Of a DNA stretch of 64,000 nt, positions 8,921 through 15,566 are shown one piece after another. Under the pieces are notes generated by a model. The model was not told the origin of the DNA. It ran no database searches and saw only the letters and a list, made by a program, of their open reading frames with translations. The position numbers were made by a program, and so were the translations under genes. Each line of letters starts with the position of its first letter. The first letter of the stretch is position 1. Origin of the DNA: Deltaproteobacteria bacterium (GTDB lineage Bacteria; Desulfobacterota; Desulfovibrionia; Desulfovibrionales; Desulfovibrionaceae); NCBI GenBank assembly GCA_031285295.1, contig JAITWK010000039.1:1-64000 (forward strand). Reading direction: 5' to 3'.

Positions 8921-8936
8921 TGGCCCGCAAGTTGCA
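8921..8936 (+). promoter_or_regulatory. Sigma54-type promoter upstream of flgF
   Basis: TGGCCCG-CAAG-TTGCA matches the -24/-12 consensus with the exact GG-N10-GC spacing. It lies 84 nt upstream of flgF, and sigma54 control of rod and hook genes is common. I see no activator site. Confidence 0.65.
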
Positions 8937-9019
8937 TATCCAAGGCAAAACCCTGCTCCGATCCCGATATTTTGGTGATTACACCCCTGGGCGCGAGATA
9001 GGGCAAAGACGGAGGCTGT

Positions 9020-9805
9020 ATGCAAAACTCCATGTTTAGCGGTCTTTTCGGGGCCTTAACCAACGAACACCGCATGAACTCGATCGCCAACAATTTGGCG
9101 AACGTCAATACCGTTGGCTATAAGCGCGATACCTTGGCTTTCAAGGATACCTTCATGATGTACGCCCATGATCAGATCATGGAGCCGATTGCCAACGTGC
9201 GTTCTGAAAAGCTGTTTCCGGATCCGCACCACGCGGCCCGGCCCAGACTGGCCGTATCCCAAACCGATTTTTCGCAGGGCAGCCTTAAAGGCACGGGCGG
9301 CACTCTGGATCTGGCGATCAGCGGGGAGGGCTTTTTCACGGTAATGACGCCGCAGGGCGAATATTATACCCGCAACGGGCATTTTCGCCTGGATGCCGCA
9401 GGCACATTGATTACCGAACAGGGTTACCCGGTGATGAGTAACGGCGGGGAAATAGTGGTGCCGCCAGGCGTGAAATCCCTTGTAGTGGCCGAAGATGGGC
9501 AGGTGTATGGCGATGACGAAGTTTTAGGGCAGATCAACGTCGTGAATATTGATAATCCTTCAGCCAGTCTGGAAAAGCTCGGCCACAATCTCTTTCGTGG
9601 CCGCGAGGGGGCAGAAGTAGCCTTAATCGAGGAAAACGTAGGTACCGTCGCCCAGGGTTTTCTGGAGATGCCCAACGTGGACGTGGTGTATGAGATGGTG
9701 AACATGATTGAGGCACAGCGCCAGTTTGAAGCTTATCAAAAGGTAATGCAGACCAGCGATGCCGTTGACCGTGAAGCGACCACCAAGGTTGGTCGCAACC
9801 GGTAG
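9020..9805 (+). CDS. flgF: Flagellar proximal rod protein FlgF
   Basis: A 261-residue rod protein of the basal body, exported by the flagellar type III system and lacking a cleaved signal. The N-terminal bb_rod motif (SGLFGALTNEHRMNSIANNLANVNTVGYKR) and the C-terminal motif (VGTVAQGFLEMPNVDVVYEMVNMIEAQRQFEAYQKVMQTSD) pack into the rod. A hook-like domain lies between. GGAGG precedes the ATG by 4 nt. First gene of the unit, directly behind a sigma54-type promoter; flgG follows after a hairpin-rich spacer. Confidence 0.93.
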   Translation: MQNSMFSGLFGALTNEHRMNSIANNLANVNTVGYKRDTLAFKDTFMMYAHDQIMEPIANVRSEKLFPDPHHAARPRLAVSQTDFSQGSLKGTGGTLDLAISGEGFFTVMTPQGEYYTRNGHFRLDAAGTLITEQGYPVMSNGGEIVVPPGVKSLVVAEDGQVYGDDEVLGQINVVNIDNPSASLEKLGHNLFRGREGAEVALIEENVGTVAQGFLEMPNVDVVYEMVNMIEAQRQFEAYQKVMQTSDAVDREATTKVGRNR

Positions 9806-9835
9806 AAATTAAGGTAGGAAGCGTTGTCGGAGCAT

Positions 9836-9944
9836 AACGCCAGGAAGGCGTTTGGCCGCGCAGCGGAGCTTGCAGCGAACAGCCGGAACTTGCTTCCGGC
9901 GTAAGTGAGCGCAAGCGATGGCGAGTGCCAGCCAGGACGGCTGG
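9836..9944. repeat. Cluster of three short hairpins between flgF and flgG
   Basis: The 169-nt spacer holds three perfect stems: AACGCC-AGGAA-GGCGTT (9836-9852), GCCGGAA-CTTGC-TTCCGGC (9882-9900) and CCAGCC-AGGAC-GGCTGG (9928-9944). Loops are all 5 nt. Co-transcribed flg genes usually have little or no spacer, so this looks like inserted palindromic DNA. Confidence 0.6.
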
Positions 9945-9974
9945 CCGAGCCGAAATAAATTGGAGGATAGATAT

Positions 9975-10766
9975 ATGATGCGGTCACTTTGGACTGCGGC
10001 CACGGGGATGCAGGCGCAGCAACTGAATATTGACGTTATTTCCAACAACCTGGCCAACGTTAATACCACCGGTTTCAAAAAGAACCGGGCGGAATTTGAA
10101 GACCTGATGTACCAGACCATCAAGATGGCTGGCTCCATTACCGGCGTGGGCGGTGATCAGCGCATACCAACCGGCATCCAGGTAGGTATGGGCGTGCGTC
10201 CCACTACCGTACACAAGGATTTTTCCCAGGGCGACTACCAAAACACCAACGCGCCGCTGGATCTGGCCATTGAAGGCGAAGGGTTTTTTCTGGTGCAGGT
10301 GAACGGCGAAGACTTTTACACCCGGGCCGGTAACTTCAAGATCAACCAGGACGGCACTGTGGTTACGGCCAACGGCTATGTGTTGCAACCGGAATTTACC
10401 GTGCCGGTGGAAGCCAAGTACATCGTGGTGACGGAAAACGGACATATTTCGGCCATGGATACCAATGGCGAAGAGCTGGCCGGTGGCGACATCCCGCTAT
10501 ATACCTTCATTAACCCGGCCGGGCTGGATTCCAAGGGACGCAACCTTTACGGCACGACTCTGGCTTCCGGCGACGCGCAGGAAGGGATACCGGGCGAAGC
10601 CAATGTGGGGACCATTGCCCAGGGTTTTCTGGAAATGTCCAACGTTGAAGTGGTGGATGAAATGGTGAACATGATCGTGGGCCAGCGCGCCTATGAAATG
10701 AACTCCAAGGCCATCCAGACTTCCGACTCCATGTTGCAGACGGCCATTCAGCTCAAGCGCTCCTAA
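9975..10766 (+). CDS. flgG: Flagellar distal rod protein FlgG
   Basis: A 263-residue distal rod subunit, near the 260 of E. coli. The start MMRSLWTAATGMQAQQLNIDVISNNLANVNTTGFKKNRAEFEDL is chosen for the family N-terminus and for GGAGG 8 nt upstream, rather than an earlier in-frame ATG. It has the FlgG-specific insert region and the C-terminal motif GTIAQGFLEMSNVEVVDEMVNMIVGQRAYEMNSKAIQTSDSML. Sits between flgF and flgA. Confidence 0.96.
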   Translation: MMRSLWTAATGMQAQQLNIDVISNNLANVNTTGFKKNRAEFEDLMYQTIKMAGSITGVGGDQRIPTGIQVGMGVRPTTVHKDFSQGDYQNTNAPLDLAIEGEGFFLVQVNGEDFYTRAGNFKINQDGTVVTANGYVLQPEFTVPVEAKYIVVTENGHISAMDTNGEELAGGDIPLYTFINPAGLDSKGRNLYGTTLASGDAQEGIPGEANVGTIAQGFLEMSNVEVVDEMVNMIVGQRAYEMNSKAIQTSDSMLQTAIQLKRS

Positions 10767-10820
10767 TCACTTGTAAATTTAAGTTTAAGCGCAAATTGTT
10801 TCAAAGGTGAGGGTAAATAT

Positions 10821-11960
10821 ATGCATAGCAAGGCCAAATATTTAAGATTGCCGCCAATGGGCCGTTTTGCCGATTGTCTGGTCAGACGCCTGCTTTTTCG
10901 TTTGGGCAACCGTTTGGCTCCGCTGTTTTTTACCGGATTGACCGTGGCTTTGCTGGGCCTGTTTGCGGTTTCGCTGCAAGCGCGGGCTGCGGAAGGCGCT
11001 GCTTCGGCGCGAGTAGCGGAAGACCCCGCCTGGCGCATCCGCATCGTGGAAGCGGCGGTTATCGCCGGGCCGATGGTCACTTTGGGCGAAATTGCCGCTC
11101 CGGTAGGCGATATTGACGCGAATCTCTGGCGCGAACTGGCCGCCCGTCCGCTCTGGACCGCGCCGGAAGAGAATGGCCGCCCGGTTAACCTTACCCGTCC
11201 GCGCCTGCAACAAGCCATGCTGCAAAGCATGGGGCAGGATTTCGCCTCCCTTTGCCTGTATCCGCCTGCTCTGGCCCTGCAACGCGGTGGCCGGGTGCTT
11301 GCTCCGGCGGAAATGCATGACGTGGTTGTCAAAACTCTGACTCCACTTCTGGCCGCGCTGCCGGGCGAAGCGCAGCTAAGCGATTTTCGGCTTCCGGCTA
11401 CTGTATTTCTGACTGATGCCAAGCACCGGCTTGAACTGGAAGAGCCGCAAAACCTTACGCCTGGCCGCCTCAGCCTGCGCTTTGTGGTGCGCGAACTGGA
11501 TGGCAGCGTGAACAAGCGCCTGACCGGAACCGTGTTTATCGATTGCTGGGCGTTGGTGCCTTGCGCGAATCTGGGCCTGAGCAAGGACGAAACTCTGGAT
11601 CCGGGCAAAGTTACCTTTATGCGCAAAAACCTGGCTCAGGTACGGGGAGAGATCTGGGACGGCAAGGGCGGACCCTGGCGTATTACCAGACCGATACCGA
11701 TTGAGCAGCCAATCATGGTTAGCGATTTGACCTATTTGCCCACGGTTGAGCGCGGCAGTGTCATCACTCTGGTTTATCAGGCCAAAACAGTGCGCCTTTC
11801 GGTCAAGGCCGAGGCTTTGGAGAGCGGCGTCAAGGGCGAGTCCATACCGCTGCGCAATCTTTCAAGCAAAAAACAGGTTTATGCCACCATTGTGGATGCA
11901 GGCACGGCTGTAATCGATTCCGGTTTCTCCAGCTCCACGGCATACACGCAGGCTGATTAA
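10821..11960 (+). CDS. flgA: Flagellar P-ring chaperone FlgA
   Basis: Periplasmic chaperone for P-ring assembly, 379 residues, longer than E. coli FlgA (about 220). A basic N-terminus and hydrophobic stretch (about 34-56, LAPLFFTGLTVALLGLFAV, then ARAAEG) form a Sec signal. The C-terminal half carries the SAF domain (about 240-300, with LSKDETLDPGKVTFMRKNLAQ) and the closing beta domain with GSVITLVYQAKTVRLSVKAEALESG. The first half is lineage-specific. Translation starts after GAGGG, 8 nt upstream. Confidence 0.88.
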   Translation: MHSKAKYLRLPPMGRFADCLVRRLLFRLGNRLAPLFFTGLTVALLGLFAVSLQARAAEGAASARVAEDPAWRIRIVEAAVIAGPMVTLGEIAAPVGDIDANLWRELAARPLWTAPEENGRPVNLTRPRLQQAMLQSMGQDFASLCLYPPALALQRGGRVLAPAEMHDVVVKTLTPLLAALPGEAQLSDFRLPATVFLTDAKHRLELEEPQNLTPGRLSLRFVVRELDGSVNKRLTGTVFIDCWALVPCANLGLSKDETLDPGKVTFMRKNLAQVRGEIWDGKGGPWRITRPIPIEQPIMVSDLTYLPTVERGSVITLVYQAKTVRLSVKAEALESGVKGESIPLRNLSSKKQVYATIVDAGTAVIDSGFSSSTAYTQAD

Positions 11961-12032
11961 ACTTTACTTCAAATTTGGTAAGCTATGCCTTGGCCGGGCT
12001 TAATAACAGGCCGGAAAACAGGAGAGGATTTT

Positions 12033-12761
12033 ATGAAGACCGCACATTGGAAAATTTCAGCAGTGATCATCGGCCTGGCCGCTATGGCAGCATTGTCCGG
12101 CTGTAACGCCTCCAGCCAGTCGCCCACGCCCATGCCGCCGGTAACACCGGTGCAAAACTATACCGAGCCGGAGGATCGCTACGGCAATCCCGGCTCATTG
12201 TTCAGCGAAGCCGGTTCGACCCTTCTGTTTGAGGATAGCCGCGCCCGTCGGGTGGGCGACATTGTGCTGATCAAGATTGTGGAAAACACAAGGGCTCAGC
12301 ATAAAGCCGATACATCGGCCGGCAAGACTTCCGGCATTGAACTGGGTGTAAGTTCGTTTCTCGGCAAAAGCACTTTCTCGCCGCTGGTGGTGGGGGGTGT
12401 GGCTTCTGGAGATACTGGCGAGATTCCGCTCATCGGGGCCACTTCCAACAGCGAGTTGAGCGCTACCGGTACAACCAAGCGGGAAAACTATGTAACCACC
12501 ACCATCGGGGGCAGGGTTATTCAGGTATTGCCCAACAACATCCTGCAAGTGGCCGGAGCCAGAGAAATTCGCGTCAACAACGAAACCGAGTACATGGTCA
12601 TTACCGGCCTGGTGCGCTCAACCGATGTGCTTTCGGATAACTCGGTGCTTTCAACCCAGCTTGCCGAATCCAGCATCTCCTACTACGGCAAGGGCGTGCT
12701 GGCCGACAAGCAGAAGCCGGGCTGGCTGACGAGGTTGTTGGATAACGTCTGGCCCTTCTAG
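12033..12761 (+). CDS. flgH: Flagellar L-ring lipoprotein FlgH
   Basis: Outer-membrane L-ring subunit, 242 residues. The signal peptide ends in a lipobox, LSGC, near residues 20-23. The family core follows: GSLFSEAGSTLLFEDSRARRVGDIVLIKIVENTRAQHKADT and the C-terminal VRSTDVLSDNSVLSTQLAESSISYYGKG. Start chosen by GGAGAGG about 6 nt upstream and by the signal peptide. The transcription unit ends right after it at a strong terminator. flgI, the usual next gene, is absent here. Confidence 0.95.
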   Translation: MKTAHWKISAVIIGLAAMAALSGCNASSQSPTPMPPVTPVQNYTEPEDRYGNPGSLFSEAGSTLLFEDSRARRVGDIVLIKIVENTRAQHKADTSAGKTSGIELGVSSFLGKSTFSPLVVGGVASGDTGEIPLIGATSNSELSATGTTKRENYVTTTIGGRVIQVLPNNILQVAGAREIRVNNETEYMVITGLVRSTDVLSDNSVLSTQLAESSISYYGKGVLADKQKPGWLTRLLDNVWPF

Positions 12762-12799
12762 GCCGGTTGAATCTGCGGCTCTTTTCTCCCCTGTAAATG

Positions 12800-12835
12800 A
12801 ACAAGGCTTTTTGCAAAACTGCAAAAAGCCTTGTT
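12800..12835 (+). terminator. Strong bidirectional terminator after flgH
   Basis: A 16-bp perfect stem (12800-12815 with 12820-12835) with a 4-nt loop, flanked by T on the plus side and A on the other. It closes the flg unit and faces the convergent ABC transporter operon. Confidence 0.9.
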
Positions 12836-12901
12836 TCATTGCAAGCGAAGAAAATTTCTCGCAGCTTCAACTTCCCTTTTTTTACGGACTGGAATTAGCA
12901 G

Positions 12902-13885
12902 CTATTCCAGCGCTTGCGGGATAAACAGCGTCTCCACCTCAACCGGTCTGCGCATCATGTTGTTGTCCAGCAAAAATTGCATGTCATCCTTCATGCTTTC
13001 AATGTCCGCCGCGCTCATGCGCTGCGTGAAGTGCGACCAGGCGAAGAACAACTCGGCTTCCTCAAGGCTGATGCCCTGAATTTTCGCGCCCAGGGCCATC
13101 GCTTCGGCGTGATTTTCCTCAATCCAGCTCCAGGCTTTGTCGTGCGCCGCGATTACGGCCCGCAACCGATCCGGGTGGTTGGCGATAAAATCATCAGTGG
13201 CTACCAAGCCCAGCTTTGGCGTAACCAGCCCGGCGGCAGTGGCCAGTTTGGGCGCTCCTTCGGCCTCGGCCTTGATGATCATGTTTCCGGCCAGCAGGGC
13301 CGCATCGGCCTGGCCGCTTTGCAGGGCGGCAAAGGATTGCGGTATGTCCATGCTTACGAAGCGAACGTCTTTTACGCTCAGGCCTTCGCGGGCCAGAGCC
13401 GCTGCCAGCAGTTGATGCAGCACCGTTCCCATAGGCCCGACCACGGTCTTGCCCTTAAGATTTGCAATAGAGGTCGGCCCGTCAGATTTACCAAATTTGT
13501 CAGGACGCCCGATAATGGCGAACAAATCCGTGGGTCTGGCCACCCCGGCCACATACTTGAGCGGCAAACCCTCGCTTACGCCCATCAGCAACGAGGTGGA
13601 GTTCATCACGCCAGCCACGTCCATGTCGCCCGCAGCCAGTGCCTGGGCCTGTCTGGCCCCGGAATTGATCTCAACCCAGTTCACGCTCACACCCAGCGGG
13701 GCCAGTTCTTTCTCCAGCAGTTGATGTTCCTTCATGACTATGGACTGGAGATTGAAAGGGGATTTGACATAGCTGATGGTTACCTGAGCCTCGAGAGCGG
13801 CGGCGGGGGCAGCGGGAACGCTGATTAGTCCGAAAGCGATGAAAAGAGTGATGAAAAACGAGCCAAACTGTAAGTTGCGTTTCAT
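12902..13885 (-). CDS. ABC transporter substrate-binding protein (nitrate/sulfonate/taurine type)
   Basis: A 327-residue periplasmic protein of the SsuA/TauA/NMT1-like family. A signal peptide ends near APAAALEAQ (about residue 30). The two-lobe fold shows family features such as NSGARQAQALAAGDMDVAGVMNSTSLL and LKGKTVVGPMGTVLHQLLAAAL. Last gene of a three-gene operon after permease and ATPase, with 3 nt between genes. In a taurine- or isethionate-using anaerobe an organosulfonate substrate would make sense, but the sequence does not fix the ligand. Confidence 0.85.
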   Translation of the reverse strand: MKRNLQFGSFFITLFIAFGLISVPAAPAAALEAQVTISYVKSPFNLQSIVMKEHQLLEKELAPLGVSVNWVEINSGARQAQALAAGDMDVAGVMNSTSLLMGVSEGLPLKYVAGVARPTDLFAIIGRPDKFGKSDGPTSIANLKGKTVVGPMGTVLHQLLAAALAREGLSVKDVRFVSMDIPQSFAALQSGQADAALLAGNMIIKAEAEGAPKLATAAGLVTPKLGLVATDDFIANHPDRLRAVIAAHDKAWSWIEENHAEAMALGAKIQGISLEEAELFFAWSHFTQRMSAADIESMKDDMQFLLDNNMMRRPVEVETLFIPQALE

Positions 13886-13888
13886 AGC

Positions 13889-14593
13889 TTATCCTTGATT
13901 GTTTTGCAGGCGGGCCAATATTTTTTCCTTCACGGTAGCGGCGCTGAATGGTTCGGCAGATTTGACGAACTCCAGCGACAACTTGCCATCGCGCATGACA
14001 TGCAGGCGATCCGCAAGCAGCAGGGCTTCATCAAGATCGTGAGTGACGAAGAGGCAGGTGATTTTTTGGGCGCGGATCAAGGCTGCCAGCATTTTTTGCA
14101 GCGTGCCGCGCGTGATCGCGTCAATGGCCGCGAAGGGTTCGTCCAGAATCAAAAAGCGCGGCTGGCGCAGCAGAGCACGGGCTATGCCTACGCGCTGGGC
14201 CATGCCGCCGGAAAGTTCTCGGGGCAGAAAATTTATAATGTCCGGGCCTAATTCTACCAGTTTCAGGGCCTGGAGGATTTGCTCCGCATTTTTATTGCCG
14301 CGCAGAGCCAGCCCCAGATTTTCTTCCACCGTAAGCCAGGGCAACAGGCGCGGTTCCTGAAAGACCATGGCGCAATCATGCGCGTTCAGAAGGGTCTGCC
14401 CGGAATCCGGCGGCAGTAATCCGGCAGTGATGCGCAGCAGGGTGGATTTACCGCAACCGGAAGGCCCAAGCAGGCAGGTAATGCCGTTTTCGGCCAGCGA
14501 GAGCGCAAGATCACGCAGCACCGGCTGACCGCCAAAGCTTTTGCTTACTCCCTCAAGGGCGGGGAGCAAGCTATGTTCCGTAAAGGTGGTCAT
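13889..14593 (-). CDS. ABC transporter ATP-binding protein
   Basis: A 234-residue ATPase of the SsuB/TauB/NrtD group. Walker A is LGPSGCGKST (about 42-51), the Q-loop is at MVFQEPRLLPW, the signature is LSGGMAQRVGIARAL and Walker B is FLILDEPFAAID. The switch histidine is in LFVTHDLDEAL. Its ATG overlaps the permease stop by 4 nt, so the two are coupled. Confidence 0.92.
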   Translation of the reverse strand: MTTFTEHSLLPALEGVSKSFGGQPVLRDLALSLAENGITCLLGPSGCGKSTLLRITAGLLPPDSGQTLLNAHDCAMVFQEPRLLPWLTVEENLGLALRGNKNAEQILQALKLVELGPDIINFLPRELSGGMAQRVGIARALLRQPRFLILDEPFAAIDAITRGTLQKMLAALIRAQKITCLFVTHDLDEALLLADRLHVMRDGKLSLEFVKSAEPFSAATVKEKILARLQNNQG

Positions 14594-15372
14594 GCGGCGA
14601 TCTCCGGGAACCTGCGCCGCAGCAGGCGGCTTGTGCCGCGCATAAAACCGGCCTCAAGAATCCAGCCCAGCACCCCGATGCACAGGATGCCGACAAAGAC
14701 TTCGTCGGTGCGCAGCATTTCCTGGGCGTTCATTACCAGATAGCCCAAGCCGCTGGCGGCGGCGATTAACTCGGCCCCAATCAGCGCCCGCCAGGAATAG
14801 CTGAAAGCCAGGCGCAGCCCGGTGACAATCGAGGGCAGGGCGCTGGGCAGCGCGATATGGGTAAAGTAGGGCAGGGGGGGCAGGTTCAGGCTGGCGGCCA
14901 GTTCGCGGTGGGCTTCACTGACTCTGGAAAAACCGTCTCTGGCGCTGAGGAAAATTGGAAAAAACGAGGCCAGAATGACAATGGCCAGTTGCGTGCCCGA
15001 TCCTATACCCAGCCAGAGTATGAGCAGCGGCGTTACGGCCAGCGGCGGGATCATCCGCAACAGGGCCAGCGGCGCGGCCAGATAATCATCCAGCGCCCGA
15101 AAGCGGATGGTCAGCCCGGCCAGCAGCAGCCCGGCCAGGCCACTGAGGGCAAAACCCAGGGCAATGCGCAGCAGCGAGGCCCGGATATGCTCGGCCAGCA
15201 CCCCGGAGCGCCACATTTCGATCCCGGTGGTCAGCACCGTGCCGGGTTTGGGCAAAAGATAGACGGATACAAGGCCGGACGAGGCCAGAAGCTGCCAACC
15301 GATCAGGATCAGCAGCAGGGCCAGCAGTCCGCGCCGGGTTCGACCGTCATATTTTATTTTGTTGATGCGCAT
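14590..15372 (-). CDS. ABC transporter permease (SsuC/TauC type)
   Basis: A 260-residue inner-membrane permease with about six transmembrane segments. The coupling loop is of the EAHRELAASLNLPPLPYFTHIALPSALPSIVTGLR type (EAA motif). First gene of the permease-ATPase-binding-protein operon. Its ribosome-binding site is weak. A palindromic repeat (15441-15566) occupies the region upstream. Confidence 0.9.
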   Translation of the reverse strand: MRINKIKYDGRTRRGLLALLLILIGWQLLASSGLVSVYLLPKPGTVLTTGIEMWRSGVLAEHIRASLLRIALGFALSGLAGLLLAGLTIRFRALDDYLAAPLALLRMIPPLAVTPLLILWLGIGSGTQLAIVILASFFPIFLSARDGFSRVSEAHRELAASLNLPPLPYFTHIALPSALPSIVTGLRLAFSYSWRALIGAELIAAASGLGYLVMNAQEMLRTDEVFVGILCIGVLGWILEAGFMRGTSRLLRRRFPEIAA

Positions 15373-15440
15373 TTTGTATTGATTACCGTGGGGTCATTTC
15401 ACTCGTTACCTGTTTTAGTACCGTAGTTTGGATGATCTGG

Positions 15441-15566
15441 GTAGTGCCTAAGTTTGCCGTCAGACGAGGAAAGCAAGTTTTTTGCGACGGGAGTGTACGT
15501 CTTCCGGTACTCGACCGGAGCAAAAAACGATGCTTGACGCAGTATTACGGCAAAATCAGGCACTAC
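15441..15566. repeat. Palindromic intergenic repeat, copy 2 (opposite orientation)
   Basis: About 126 bp bounded by GTAGTGCC and GGCACTAC, continuing into TTTGCCGT and ACGGCAAAA. The conserved core (GTACTCGAC, complement of GTCGAGTAC) reads in the opposite direction to copy 1. Its right end runs into hrpB: the last codons AGT GCC TGA of that gene are the repeat terminus. Confidence 0.8.
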
